39,756 nucleotides of DNA from Chitiniphilus eburneus (lineage in GTDB: Bacteria; Pseudomonadota; Gammaproteobacteria; Burkholderiales; Chitinibacteraceae): assembly GCF_005048205.1 (NCBI RefSeq), contig NZ_SUMF01000031.1:1-39756 (forward strand), read 5' to 3'. Below are positions 14,472 to 23,141 of the stretch, in pieces (position 1 is the first letter of the stretch; each line of letters begins with the position of its first letter). Position numbers and translations under genes: made by a program. Under the pieces are notes generated by a model that did no database searches, was not told the DNA's origin, and saw only the letters and a program-made list of their open reading frames with translations.

Positions 14472-16775
14472 CTAGTTGCAGCGCGCCATCGCCTGGCCCA
14501 GCTCGCGGTAGGTCAGCGCTTCCCACTTGTGCAGGACGTAGGCGCAGACCGACGAGGCGTGGATGCCTTCGCACGGCCATTGCAGCGGCAGGGTGCCGTT
14601 GTCGGCGCGCTGGATGCTGTTGCCACCGCCGTCGCTCTGTTCGGCGGTGGTGGCGGCTTCACTCGCTGCCTGTTCGGCCTGATCCACCATTTGCTGCACC
14701 ACGTCGGCGGTGGCGCCCTGTTGGCGCGCCTCGGCCAGCATCTGAGCCATGTTGGAACCGAGGATGGTGCGGCGCACTTCGGCCAGCTCCGGGCTGGTAT
14801 AGGCGCGCAGTTGCGGGGCCAGGTAATCGAGCGTGCCGTTGCAGGAGGCTGCGGCCTGCTTGCCCTTGGCCGCCACCAGCGGTGGCTTGGCCAGCGCCAG
14901 GGTCGGTTTGGGCAGCGCGGTGGCGGCCGACGCGGCGGCCCGGGTTGCCAGCGGCAGCGTGCCGCCATCGGGCAGCAGCACCGAGGCGTCGCGCAGCATC
15001 AGGAAGTTTTCGTCGAGCACCGCCAGTTGCCCCTTGAGCGACAGCGTGGTCTGCCCATCGAGCCGCCGCGCCTGTGCTGGCGGTACTGGTACACCTATGG
15101 GCACGCCCCGCCATTCGCCGACGAAATAGCCGCCGTCGGCGTCGTAGTCCTTCACCCCGATCTCCATCTGGTACGGCAGAGTCAGCTGGGCGACCCGGGC
15201 GCGGTATTCGGCGGTGGATTCGTATTTGTCCTTCTTCATGCTCGCCAGAAACTGCTGCGGATCGGCGCTGGGCTCGGCCTTGCCGCCCAGGGCAATCGGC
15301 CAGCCCTGGGTGTGCCAGTGGCCGTCCACGATATCGGCGCGCGTGCTGAAGTGGCTGTTCCAGCTCAGGCCACCCGGCTGTTCCCGCGCCAGCGTGCCGT
15401 TCTCCAGATCGAAAATCTGCATGGTCTGGCCGCCCTTGACGTTCCACGACCACATCCCCACCGCCAGGTAGCGCTGCTGGCCCGGCAAGCGCTGCGCATA
15501 CAGGCTGTCGTCGCGGAAAGGGCTTTGCAGGCGATATTTTTCCTGGTTGGAGGGCAAGGTCAGCACCGAGATCGCGCCCGTTTCGGGTTGATGAATCCAG
15601 CCCAGGTCGCCATCGAGCGTGAGCGTGCCACTGGCGGCGAGCGCGGTGACCTGGCAGTCGGGCAGCGATACCCGCTGTGGCGGGCGGGTGATGTAGACGT
15701 TGTCCTGCTTGTCGGCGGTCAGCCAGGCCAGGCCGCGACGGGCGATCTGGCACAGCGCCTTGCCCTGGGCGATATCCCACAACTGGAATGGTTCGCGGCT
15801 GTTCTCGTCGCCATTGAGGTAGGACACCAGGTACGGCAGCGTGCCGACATAGCTGTAGATCAGCGGCGACGAACTGTCGCCATGGCGGGTATCGCCCCGG
15901 AAGCTCTGCCGGCGCTCGCCGTTGAAGTAATCGGTGAGGGTATTGCCATCGACGGTCACCACCTCCAGCGAACCGTCGGCGCCGGCACGCGGCCAACAAC
16001 TGTCCACCCTGGACGGCGGCACCAGTTGCTGCACCACCTGGCCGCGCTCGTCGTACAACCAGACGCCCTTGCAGTATTTGTCGGGGTAATACGATGCCCG
16101 CTGCACCTGTAGCCGGCCCTCCACCGGATACGCCTGGAAGTCGCCCCCCTGCCACAGTTGCAGGCGCTGGCCGTCGCCATCCATCAATTCGACGTAGCCG
16201 TTCTTGGCAAACCCACCATTGAGCAGGATCGACCGCTCGCCGACGAAGTACACCGACCAGCCGACTTCCTTGTTCAGTCCTTCGCGCAACACGCGTTCGC
16301 GCCCCCCGGGCAGCTCTCGGATCACCAGTTGGTTGGACAGATTGACATAGCCCAGGCGCTTGCCGTCCTGCGACATCCCGACGGTGCCGTTGGAGGTGAT
16401 GTCGAAGGCGGGCCTCGGCTCGGTGGCGGCACGATCGCCACGTTCCAGTTGGCGGCGGTGGAACACCGGCTGCCCCGCCCATTCGGCCGGCGGCGTCAGC
16501 CCTGCCAGTTCCTGGTCCCGATTGCGTTGCTTGGCAGAGGCCTCCTGCTGGGCACGCCGTTGCTGCTCGGCCTGGCGCCTGGCCTGTTCGGCCTGCTCCT
16601 GGGCCTCGCGCAGTTCATTGTCGCGATCGTTCTGCTCCAGCACGCGCTGCAACTGCTGCAAGCCGCGCGACAACGCGTCATAGTCCACCGCCCATGCCGG
16701 CGTGCCGATGGTCAGCGCCATGGCGACAAGCATGCCTCGGCGCCAAAGCGGCGCCCGCCCCCTGTTATGCGACAT
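14472..16775 (-). CDS. Large exported protein with coiled coil and repeat-like beta region, unknown
   Basis: 767 residues. GGAG stands 9 bases before the ATG. A Sec signal peptide (RRGMLVAMALTIGTPAWA-VD) is followed by a strongly predicted coiled coil of about 60 residues (EAQEQAEQARRQAEQQRRAQ at its centre). Then comes a long beta-rich region (about 120-500) with repeating short strands such as MSQDGKRLGYVNLSNQLVIREL and LWDIAQGKALCQIA, resembling WD40/TolB-type propeller blades. The C-terminal third is Ala/Gln-rich and helical, with several Cys. I do not recognise the family. It sits 139 bp downstream of the FGE homologue and upstream of a small membrane protein on the same strand, suggesting a periplasmic component of the sulfatase locus, but nothing in the sequence proves that link. 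Confidence 0.75.
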   Translation of the reverse strand: MSHNRGRAPLWRRGMLVAMALTIGTPAWAVDYDALSRGLQQLQRVLEQNDRDNELREAQEQAEQARRQAEQQRRAQQEASAKQRNRDQELAGLTPPAEWAGQPVFHRRQLERGDRAATEPRPAFDITSNGTVGMSQDGKRLGYVNLSNQLVIRELPGGRERVLREGLNKEVGWSVYFVGERSILLNGGFAKNGYVELMDGDGQRLQLWQGGDFQAYPVEGRLQVQRASYYPDKYCKGVWLYDERGQVVQQLVPPSRVDSCWPRAGADGSLEVVTVDGNTLTDYFNGERRQSFRGDTRHGDSSSPLIYSYVGTLPYLVSYLNGDENSREPFQLWDIAQGKALCQIARRGLAWLTADKQDNVYITRPPQRVSLPDCQVTALAASGTLTLDGDLGWIHQPETGAISVLTLPSNQEKYRLQSPFRDDSLYAQRLPGQQRYLAVGMWSWNVKGGQTMQIFDLENGTLAREQPGGLSWNSHFSTRADIVDGHWHTQGWPIALGGKAEPSADPQQFLASMKKDKYESTAEYRARVAQLTLPYQMEIGVKDYDADGGYFVGEWRGVPIGVPVPPAQARRLDGQTTLSLKGQLAVLDENFLMLRDASVLLPDGGTLPLATRAAASAATALPKPTLALAKPPLVAAKGKQAAASCNGTLDYLAPQLRAYTSPELAEVRRTILGSNMAQMLAEARQQGATADVVQQMVDQAEQAASEAATTAEQSDGGGNSIQRADNGTLPLQWPCEGIHASSVCAYVLHKWEALTYRELGQAMARCN

Positions 16776-16914
16776 AGGTCATCTCCGTGATGCGTGTTGT
16801 TTTGTTGTTGCGCAGCGGATCGTCGCCCGCCGCGTACTGCTGCGCACCAGCTGCGGTGCACGATCTGGAACCATTGATCCTGGCAGGTAGCGCGACGCCG
16901 CCAGGATGGGGGTT

Positions 16915-17922
16915 TTAAGGGGTTTTCGGCGATTTTGCCAGACGAAACCCGGTATGCGAGGTGGAAGTCAACGGGTCGCCCCCCTGGCGCGCGCTGGGTC
17001 GATAGCGGGTGCAGTAATCGTCGCTGCACAGGAACGATCCACCGCGTTGCGCGCGGTGTCCGCCGGGCGCGGCGGCCGGCCCTTGCGGGTTGACCTGCAC
17101 CGCGGCCACCTTGCGCATGCGGTAGGCGGCCGGATCGTAATAGTCGGCGGTCCACTCCCACACGTTGCCCGCCATGTCGTAGAGACCGTAGCCGTTGGGC
17201 GAGAAGCTCGCCACCGCCTTGGCACCGTAGCCGCGCCCGTTGTCGATGGGGAAGGCGTCTCCGCGCCACAGGTTGGCACGCTTGGCGCGGTCGGGATTGG
17301 GAATCTTGTCGCCCCACACATAGGGCTTGTTCTCCAGCCCCCCGCGTGCCGCGCGCTCCCATTCGGCCTCGCTGGGCAGGCGCTTGCCGGCCCAGCGGGC
17401 ATAGGCCCGGGCATCCTCGAACGACACATGCACCACCGGGAAGTTATCCTTGCCTACGATGCTGCCGCCCGGCCCGGAAGGCTGGCGCCAGTTGGCGCCG
17501 GGCACCCAGCGCCACCATGCCGACAGGTCGCGCAGGTCCACCGGCCCCTTGGGTGCGACGAACACCAGCGAACCGGGCACCAACATCGATTGGGGCGGTG
17601 GCGGCGAGCCAGGTGGCAATTCCTTCATGATGTCTTCCAGCCGGGGCTTGCGCTCGGCCGTGGTGACATAGCCGGTGGCGCGCACGAAGGCACGGAACTG
17701 GGCATTGGTGACCTCGGTGCGATCGATCCAGAAGCCGTCCACCCGCACCCGGTGCGCCGGGTGCTCCTCCGGCCAGGCGAATGACTCGTCGCTGCCCATG
17801 GTGAACTCGCCGCCCGGCACCCACACCATCCCCGGCGGCGCCTTGCCCGGTGCGGCGACGGCGAGTGCGCTGGCGACGAGCAACAGAACAGGCAACAGGC
17901 GACGGCGAAGGGGATGCGGCAC
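16915..17922 (-). CDS. Exported formylglycine-generating enzyme (FGE/SUMF1) homologue
   Basis: 335 residues from the GTG at 17922, which has CTGGAG 8 bases upstream and puts a clean signal peptide at the start (MPHPLRRRLLPVLLLVASALAVA-AP). The FGE-sulfatase fold follows: MVWVPGGEFTMGSDE (32-46), DRTEVTNAQFRAFV (67-80), FPVVHVSFEDARAYARW, RLPSEAEWERAARGG and GLYDMAGNVWEWTADYY. RGGSFLCSDDYCTRYRPSAR (293-312) keeps both catalytic cysteines, Cys299 and Cys304, with the C-x4-C spacing of true FGEs, and HTGFRLAK ends the fold. True FGEs use O2 and copper to convert the Cys of C-x-P-x-R sulfatase motifs to formylglycine. Most related bacterial proteins lack these cysteines, so activity is plausible. 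The secretion signal is unusual for a bacterial FGE. It lies 81 bp downstream of the radical-SAM maturase gene. Confidence 0.85.
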   Translation of the reverse strand: MPHPLRRRLLPVLLLVASALAVAAPGKAPPGMVWVPGGEFTMGSDESFAWPEEHPAHRVRVDGFWIDRTEVTNAQFRAFVRATGYVTTAERKPRLEDIMKELPPGSPPPPQSMLVPGSLVFVAPKGPVDLRDLSAWWRWVPGANWRQPSGPGGSIVGKDNFPVVHVSFEDARAYARWAGKRLPSEAEWERAARGGLENKPYVWGDKIPNPDRAKRANLWRGDAFPIDNGRGYGAKAVASFSPNGYGLYDMAGNVWEWTADYYDPAAYRMRKVAAVQVNPQGPAAAPGGHRAQRGGSFLCSDDYCTRYRPSARQGGDPLTSTSHTGFRLAKSPKTP

Positions 17923-18003
17923 GGGCGGTTCTCCAGGGCGGATCAGATACGCTTTATAGGCGGCCATCCACGCAACGGACAGCAGCCACCGCGCCCCACG
18001 CGC

Positions 18004-19269
18004 TCACAGCCCCAGGCGGGTCGCCAGTTGCCCCTTGGCACTGAGCGCCTTGCGGTAGAACTGCTTCAGCCCGGCGCACAGGTAATGCAGCCCGGGCTCA
18101 CCGTCCGGCGTCTTGAGGAAACGATCCTTGGGGCAATCGCCCCAGCACAGTTGCAGGTACGGACAGGCGCGGCAGTAGCGCGGCAGCGTGTCGGACTTGG
18201 CGCGGGCAAACTGCTCCTGCCGCAGCGAAAACGCCAGGTCCCCCTCGTGCTCGTTGGCGATGTTGCCGAGTCGGTACTCCGGGTAGACGAAGTGGTCGCA
18301 CGAATACAGGTCACCGTTGTGTTCCAGCGCCAGCGCCTTGCCGCAGTACTGACTGGTGACGCATTTCTGTGAACCCCGATCGAACATCATCGACACCACG
18401 TTCTCGAACTGATCGACATACACGCGGCCGAAATCCTTGCCGAACCACTCGTCCCACACCCGGCCGAGAAAGTAGCCCCAGTCTTCCGGGTCCACCGACC
18501 AGTCGGTCACCACCGAATCGGGCTGGCCGGGCCGCGCCTGCGGCGTCTGGGCGACGGGCAGCGCTTCCACCGGCCACTTGCCCGGCGCCACCGCGTGAAA
18601 ATCGCACCGCTCCACCGCCGGGATGAACTGGATGATCCGGGGCCGAACCTGATCCCGCAGGAAGCGATAGACATCGATGGGACGTCGGGCATTGGTCCGG
18701 TTCACCACGCACAGCGCGTTGAACGGCACCTGGTGGGCATGTAGCAGTGCGGCGGCCTTCATCACCCGCTCGTGCGTGGGCTTGCCGCCCTTGCTGTAGC
18801 GGTACAGGTCGTGCAGCGCGGCCGGGCCATCGACGGAGAGGCCCACCAGAAAATCATGCTGCTTGAGGAAAACGCACCACTCCTCATCGAGCAGCGTGCC
18901 ATTGGTTTGCAGGTCGTTGTCGATACGCTGGCCGGGCGTCCTGAACTGCTGCTGCAAGGCAACGATGCGGCGGAAGAAATCCAGCCCCATCAGTGTCGGC
19001 TCGCCGCCCTGCCAACTGAAGTTCACCTGATCGCCGGTGTGCGCTTCGATGTATTGCCGGATATGCGCCTCCAGCAGGGATTCGCTCATTCGCGGCACCT
19101 TGGGCTGGCGCAGCAGGTCTTCTTTGTGCAGGTAGAAGCAATAGGTGCAGTCCAGATTGCACTGGGCGCCGCTGGGTTTGACCATCGTGTGAAAACGATA
19201 GAACTCGCCGCCCTCCAGCCGTGGCAGCTTGAGTTTGGGCAGGTCGGCAACGGCCTTGATGGGGATCAT
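18004..19269 (-). CDS. Anaerobic-type sulfatase maturase (radical SAM, SPASM)
   Basis: 421 residues from the ATG at 19269, with GAGGAG about 9 bases upstream; an in-frame GTG at 19299 lacks a ribosome site. [11 protein letters not shown] (Cys37, Cys41, Cys44) is the radical-SAM cluster motif. [12 protein letters not shown] and [12 protein letters not shown] are typical of anaerobic sulfatase-maturing enzymes. The C-terminal SPASM region holds two auxiliary-cluster cysteine sets ([26 protein letters not shown], and [19 protein letters not shown]). The enzyme oxidises the active-site Cys or Ser of a sulfatase to formylglycine in the cytosol, without oxygen, before export. It is divergent from the sulfatase gene across 310 bp, the usual arrangement for a maturase and its client, and it heads the minus-strand gene row with the FGE homologue. 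Confidence 0.95.
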   Translation of the reverse strand: MIPIKAVADLPKLKLPRLEGGEFYRFHTMVKPSGAQCNLDCTYCFYLHKEDLLRQPKVPRMSESLLEAHIRQYIEAHTGDQVNFSWQGGEPTLMGLDFFRRIVALQQQFRTPGQRIDNDLQTNGTLLDEEWCVFLKQHDFLVGLSVDGPAALHDLYRYSKGGKPTHERVMKAAALLHAHQVPFNALCVVNRTNARRPIDVYRFLRDQVRPRIIQFIPAVERCDFHAVAPGKWPVEALPVAQTPQARPGQPDSVVTDWSVDPEDWGYFLGRVWDEWFGKDFGRVYVDQFENVVSMMFDRGSQKCVTSQYCGKALALEHNGDLYSCDHFVYPEYRLGNIANEHEGDLAFSLRQEQFARAKSDTLPRYCRACPYLQLCWGDCPKDRFLKTPDGEPGLHYLCAGLKQFYRKALSAKGQLATRLGL

Positions 19270-19579
19270 CTCCCGCGTCTCCTCTGTTCTCGGTGTCACG
19301 CCATATCAAAGCAAAAAAGTATGGAAATTGCCGCGATATCCCATCAAATATGCCTCGTTGAGGACAAAAAAGTTGCCAGACATCGCCGCAGCGCACTCCC
19401 ACCCGGGACGGGAAACCCAGCGCCAGTGCCCCCCCGGAGCAAAGGCGAAAGCAAATTTCCTGGTTTATAACAACCCACAAGGCAAAGCCCCCAATGCCTT
19501 GAAAATCAGCGCGCCGTATAACTCCAATGCATCACGAGCCACGCAACTCGCTCACGATGCAGCCCCCAGGAGCAGATCG
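19270..19579. other. Divergent intergenic region between maturase and sulfatase
   Basis: 310 bp containing AT-richer stretches at both ends (19300-19375 and 19450-19530), which presumably hold the two divergent promoters. I could not assign a properly spaced -35/-10 pair or an operator. Confidence 0.5.
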
Positions 19580-21250
19580 ATGTCCCCCATCACAACACCA
19601 TCTTCCAGGCGACTGGCCACACTGGCCGCGCTTCTCGTCTCCACCTCGCTCTGGGCCGCCGACACCGCGCCCACCATCACCGGCCCGACCAAGGTACAAG
19701 GCCGCCCCGGATACGATCAACCCAACCAGTATCTGGTCAGCCGCACCGTCAAGCTGGCCGATAACATGGAACCGGTGATCCCCAACACCGAGCAGAACCA
19801 ACAGGCGCGCGCCAAGCTGGCCGCGCTGGAAAAGAAATTCGGCAAGAAACCCAATATCGTGGTCTTCCTGCTGGACGATGTGGGCTACATGGACATGGGC
19901 TTCAACGGCGGCGGCGACGCGGTAGGCAACGCCACGCCCGACATCGACCGCATCGCCAACGAAGGGCTGATCCTGACCTCGGCTTATTCGCAACCCAGTT
20001 GCTCGCCCACCCGCGCCACCATCATGACCGGGCAGAACCAGGCGCATCACGGTCTGCAATCGCCCCCCATGTACGGCCAGCCCGGCGGCCTGGAAGGCCT
20101 GACCACGGTGGCCAAGCTGTTGTCCGACCAGGGCTATACCACGCAGGCGATCGGCAAGTGGCACATGGGCGACAACGAAGGCTCGCTGCCGCAGAACGTC
20201 GGTTTCGATCATTTCCGCGGCTTCCTCTCGGTATCCGACATGTATACCGAGTGGCGCGACCCGCAATACAACCCCGAAGTGGCGCTCAGCCCGTCGCGCT
20301 ACGAGTACGTGGAAAAGCTGCCATTCAACAAGGCGGACGTGGAAGCCAGCAAGGGCGGCAAGATCCGCGACCTGTATACCATCGACACCAACACCATCAA
20401 GGACCTGGACCAGAAGTGGCTGTCGTTCGGCGTCGATTTCATCAACCGCCAAAAGGATGCCAAGAAGCCGTTCTTCCTCTACTACGGCACGCGCGGTTGC
20501 CACTTCGACAACTACCCGAACGACTACTACCTGGGTCGCTCCGCCGCGCGCACCAGCTATAGCGATTGCATCGTCGAAATGAACGATGTGTTCGCCAAGC
20601 TGGTGGCAACGCTGGATCAGACCGGGCAACTGGAAAACACCGTGATCTTCTTCGGCTCTGACAACGGGCCGGAAGCGGAGGTACCGCCGCATGGCCGCAC
20701 CGCGTTCCGTGGCGCCAAGGGCTCGACCTGGGAAGGCGGCGTGCGCGGCCCGAGCTTCGTCTACTGGAAGGGCATGATCCAGCCACGCAAATCCGATGGT
20801 CTGTTCGACTTCGCCGACCTGTTCAACACCTCGCTGTCGCTGGCCGGCAAGCCAGGTGCCGACGTGGCCAAGCTGGTGCCTGCCAAGACCTACATCGACG
20901 GCATCGACCAGACCTCGTTCTGGCTGGCCGACAATGGTGTTTCCAACCGGCGCAGCATCTTCTACTTCTGGAACGATGAAATCTCGGCGGTACGGGTGGA
21001 TGAGTTCAAGTTCATGATGATCGCCCAGGCGGCCAATGCGATCACCCAATCGGGCGACAATGGCGGCTTCAGCGGTGCCGCGCTCACCTCGCAGGCGTCG
21101 ATCATGTTCAACCTCTACACCAACCCGCAGGAAGACCAGACCAGCGGCATCCGCCATATCCCCATGGGTGTGCCGTTACAGGCCGAATACCTGCGCTACC
21201 GCGAAGTGCTGAAGAAGTACCCGCCGCACACGCAGATCTCGCTGAAATAG
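19580..21250 (+). CDS. Secreted Cys-type sulfatase (arylsulfatase family)
   Basis: 556 residues. AGGAG lies 7 bases before the ATG at 19580; the frame is open further upstream but without signal or motif. A Sec signal peptide ([19 protein letters not shown]) is followed by about 60 polar residues. The sulfatase domain begins at [17 protein letters not shown] with the calcium-binding Asp99/Asp100. [11 protein letters not shown] contains Cys141, the residue converted to formylglycine, in the C-x-P-T-R form. GKWHMGD and FFGSDNGPE supply the later metal and sulfate ligands. It hydrolyses sulfate esters outside the cytoplasm; the substrate could be a sulfated glycan or aryl sulfate. It is divergent from a radical-SAM maturase and near an FGE homologue, and closed by a strong terminator. 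Confidence 0.94.
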   Translation: MSPITTPSSRRLATLAALLVSTSLWAADTAPTITGPTKVQGRPGYDQPNQYLVSRTVKLADNMEPVIPNTEQNQQARAKLAALEKKFGKKPNIVVFLLDDVGYMDMGFNGGGDAVGNATPDIDRIANEGLILTSAYSQPSCSPTRATIMTGQNQAHHGLQSPPMYGQPGGLEGLTTVAKLLSDQGYTTQAIGKWHMGDNEGSLPQNVGFDHFRGFLSVSDMYTEWRDPQYNPEVALSPSRYEYVEKLPFNKADVEASKGGKIRDLYTIDTNTIKDLDQKWLSFGVDFINRQKDAKKPFFLYYGTRGCHFDNYPNDYYLGRSAARTSYSDCIVEMNDVFAKLVATLDQTGQLENTVIFFGSDNGPEAEVPPHGRTAFRGAKGSTWEGGVRGPSFVYWKGMIQPRKSDGLFDFADLFNTSLSLAGKPGADVAKLVPAKTYIDGIDQTSFWLADNGVSNRRSIFYFWNDEISAVRVDEFKFMMIAQAANAITQSGDNGGFSGAALTSQASIMFNLYTNPQEDQTSGIRHIPMGVPLQAEYLRYREVLKKYPPHTQISLK

Positions 21251-21265
21251 CACTGCGATCCGCTC

Positions 21266-21299
21266 CAACAAAAACGCCCCGTATGGGGCGTTTTTGTTG
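21266..21299 (+). terminator. Strong bidirectional terminator after the sulfatase
   Basis: 15-pair perfect stem CAACAAAAACGCCCC/GGGGCGTTTTTGTTG around GTAT, with the T-run built into the descending arm. It separates the sulfatase from the stress island that follows. Confidence 0.93.
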
Positions 21300-21388
21300 G
21301 GCGACCCGCAAAGCACGGCAGGGCCGGACACGCTGCCACGACCGGGCCCACCCGCAGCAACGACAATGCCGCCCTGCGATTCGCTTTC

Positions 21389-21430
21389 GACATAAAATGT
21401 CTTGACATTATATGTCGGCCATCTTATGTT
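21389..21430 (+). promoter_or_regulatory. Near-consensus promoter overlapped by two tandem palindromes
   Basis: TTGACA (21402-21407), a 17-bp spacer and TATGTT (21425-21430) form a near-ideal sigma70 promoter. Two copies of GACAT-N3-ATGTC (21389-21401 and 21404-21416) lie 15 bp apart; the second overlaps the -35 and spacer. A dimeric repressor bound to adjacent helical faces would block transcription. Confidence 0.72.
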
Positions 21431-21446
21431 GAATGCATCACATAAG
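21423..21446 (+). promoter_or_regulatory. Inverted repeat covering the -10 and the ribosome binding site
   Basis: CTTATGT (21423-21429) pairs with ACATAAG (21440-21446) across 10 bases. The right arm runs into AAGGAGG (21444-21450), which serves the ATG at 21457. As DNA it may be a third operator. As RNA the left arm is probably not transcribed, because it lies at the -10, so a DNA role is more likely. Confidence 0.45.
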
Positions 21447-21456
21447 GAGGGGCGCT

Positions 21457-21870
21457 ATGGACGCAGTGTTGCAACAACGCATTTCCGAAGCGGGGCAGAG
21501 GCTGGCGGGGCAACTGGGGGCGTTCGACGTCGCCCGGATTCCCGGCGAAGTCGTCGTGTTCAAGGTCGAGATCACCGGCCGCGAGGAACTGCCGATCTTC
21601 ATCACCCAGGCGGATAGCCAGATCCTCTGCATCTGTTACCTCTGGACCGAAAGCGATATCGCCCCCAGCCGCCGCACCGCGCTACTGGAAGCCATGCTCG
21701 ACCTGAACATCGCCATCCCGCTGTCGTCGTTCGGCCGCATTGGCGACAAGTACCTGATCTATGGCGCGCTGGCCTGCGAAGCCGGTGCCGACGACCTGGC
21801 TCAGGACCTGCTGGCGCTGAGCGACAACGCGGTCGATGCGCTCGAAGCAATGGCCGAATACCTGCACTGA
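21457..21870 (+). CDS. DUF2170 / YjfI-like protein
   Basis: 137 residues, soluble, with no signal or membrane helix. The ATG at 21457 has AAGGAGG at ideal spacing. The pattern GEVVVFKVEITGREELPIFIT, then ICYLWTESDIA, MLDLNIAIPLSSFGRIGDKY and YGALACEAGADDLAQD matches the DUF2170 family, whose E. coli member YjfI is encoded directly before the PspA paralogue YjfJ. The same order is kept here, with PspA starting 21 bp downstream. The molecular role is unknown; the constant pairing with PspA-type proteins suggests a partner or regulator in envelope stress. It is the first gene after the palindromic promoter. Confidence 0.82.
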   Translation: MDAVLQQRISEAGQRLAGQLGAFDVARIPGEVVVFKVEITGREELPIFITQADSQILCICYLWTESDIAPSRRTALLEAMLDLNIAIPLSSFGRIGDKYLIYGALACEAGADDLAQDLLALSDNAVDALEAMAEYLH

Positions 21871-21891
21871 CCCGATACGAGGAATTCCCAC

Positions 21892-22608
21892 ATGTCCATC
21901 TTCAGCAAGATCCTGAGCGCGCTCAAAGGCAGCGCCCGCGAAATCGGGGAAAGCGTGGTCGACGCCAACGCAACCCGCATCTACGAGCAGGAAATCCACG
22001 AATCCAAGGCCGCGCTGGCGCGTGCCAAGCAAGACCTCACGCTGGTCATGGCCCAGGAAAAGGCGGCCCAGCGCGAGATCGAACGCCTGGACAAGGAAAT
22101 CCTGCGTTTCGAAGAACATGCGTTCGCGGCACTCGACAAGGCCGAGGAAAACCTGGCCGGCGATGTGGCAACCCGCATTGCCGAACTGGAAGCGGAGCGC
22201 GACGCGCAGCAACGGGCTCAGGTGGATTTCGCCCAGCACATCGCCAGCCTGAAAGACCTGATCCGCCAGGCCGAAGCGCGCGTACGCGAACATGAGCGTG
22301 AGCTGGCCGTGGCCAAGACCACCGAAAGCGTCTACCGCGCCACCGAATCGATTTCTCAGAGCATGGGCAGCGGCGCCTCCAAGCTGGGCAGTGCCCGCGA
22401 ATCGCTGGAGCGCATCAAGGAACGCCACACCCTGATGGCCGACCGCATGAAGGCCGCCGAAGAACTGGATGCCGAGTTTGGCAACAAGGCGCTGGAACAG
22501 AAGCTGGCCGCCGCCGGGATCGGCGCCGAAGCCAACCGCAAGGAAGCCGTGCTCGCTCGCCTGAAAGCGCAACGCGAAGCGGACCGGACGACAGGCCATG
22601 AGCAATAA
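21892..22608 (+). CDS. PspA/IM30 family protein (YjfJ-like)
   Basis: 238 residues. The N-terminal amphipathic helix (MSIFSKILSALKGSAREIGES) is the membrane-binding helix of ESCRT-III-like PspA proteins. It is followed by a long helical hairpin, coiled coil over about 30-165 (RAKQDLTLVMAQEKAAQREI and ERELAVAKTTESVYRATESI), and shorter C-terminal helices (GSARESLERIKERHTLMADR). PspA polymers coat and remodel damaged inner membrane and limit proton leakage. No pspF, pspB or pspC and no sigma54 promoter lie here, so control differs from the classical Psp system. The position after the DUF2170 gene and ahead of the flotillin and ATPase genes argues for the YjfJ-type branch. GAGGAATTCCC stands before the ATG, and the stop overlaps the next gene by 11 bp. 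Confidence 0.9.
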   Translation: MSIFSKILSALKGSAREIGESVVDANATRIYEQEIHESKAALARAKQDLTLVMAQEKAAQREIERLDKEILRFEEHAFAALDKAEENLAGDVATRIAELEAERDAQQRAQVDFAQHIASLKDLIRQAEARVREHERELAVAKTTESVYRATESISQSMGSGASKLGSARESLERIKERHTLMADRMKAAEELDAEFGNKALEQKLAAAGIGAEANRKEAVLARLKAQREADRTTGHEQ

Positions 22609-22936
22609 GAAGCTGCCGCCGCGCTGGGAAAGCTCGGCGCCGGCCATCCGGGCGGTGCAGGTGGCCTTCGATGTCGAAGAAGAGGTGTTGCAGGCGGTGA
22701 GGCAGGCCGCCTTCGACAACAACCTCAGCAACTCCGACCAGATTCGCGATGTGCTGGGGCTGGAGGTCACCCACCGCCCCAAGCGCCCGCGCCTGACGGT
22801 GACGCTTTCCGAAGAGGACTACACCGCGCTGGGCGCCCGGTTCGGGCTCGATCCGGCACAGCGGCTGGAAATCAAGGAAAGGGTACACCAGGAACTGTTG
22901 GCCTTTGCACGGGGCAGGCACGGCCCCGATTCGTAA
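22598..22936 (+). CDS. Small double ribbon-helix-helix-like protein, candidate operon regulator
   Basis: 112 residues, starting 11 bp inside the end of the PspA gene (translational coupling likely). Two segments each look like strand-helix-helix units. The first is residues 18-55, RAVQVAFDVEEEVLQAVRQA then NNLSNSDQIRDVLGL. The second is residues 64-104, RLTVTLSEEDYTALGARFGL then AQRLEIKERVHQELLAFA. That spacing and the alternating polar/hydrophobic strand resemble MetJ/Arc ribbon-helix-helix DNA-binding proteins, here duplicated in one chain. I do not recognise a named family. If it binds DNA, the tandem GACAT-N3-ATGTC boxes at 21389-21416 are an obvious autoregulatory target. The assignment is by eye from secondary-structure pattern only. 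Confidence 0.65.
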   Translation: MSNKKLPPRWESSAPAIRAVQVAFDVEEEVLQAVRQAAFDNNLSNSDQIRDVLGLEVTHRPKRPRLTVTLSEEDYTALGARFGLDPAQRLEIKERVHQELLAFARGRHGPDS

Positions 22937-23028
22937 CCAGGACATGGCGTGAAGGTCCTGACACGTGCATCGCTTGCCATGTATCAAAGCTGTAGCGGGT
23001 TTGATTGCCCATGATAATGAAATAATTT

Positions 23029-23057
23029 TTGACGGCATGCTGTCATATCACTGATAA
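23029..23057 (+). promoter_or_regulatory. Possible internal promoter before the YqiJ-like gene
   Basis: TTGACG (23029-23034), 17 bp, TGATAA (23052-23057), inside the 205-bp gap that splits the island. A near-palindrome GACGGCATGCTGTC (23031-23044) overlaps it, and ACATGGC/GCCATGT arms flank at 22942-22948 and 22976-22982. The elements are only moderately good. Confidence 0.35.
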
Positions 23058-23141
23058 CCCGCCCCGCACGCCGCAACCCACGGCGTAGCGCGCGCCGGAA
23101 TCGCGTTGTCCCGCATTCGACACAACAAGGAAAACATCGAA

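Noticed and set aside
14367-16112. 581-codon plus-strand frame opposite the large exported protein
   Set aside because: The minus-strand gene has a signal peptide, ribosome site and coiled coil; this frame has none and is rich in Arg, Gly and His as shadows are here.
19532-21157. 541-codon minus-strand frame opposite the sulfatase
   Set aside because: The sulfatase motifs on the plus strand are decisive.
21892-22608. Classical PspF/sigma54-controlled psp operon
   Set aside because: No pspF, pspB or pspC gene and no GG-N10-GC promoter upstream; the promoter found is sigma70-like.
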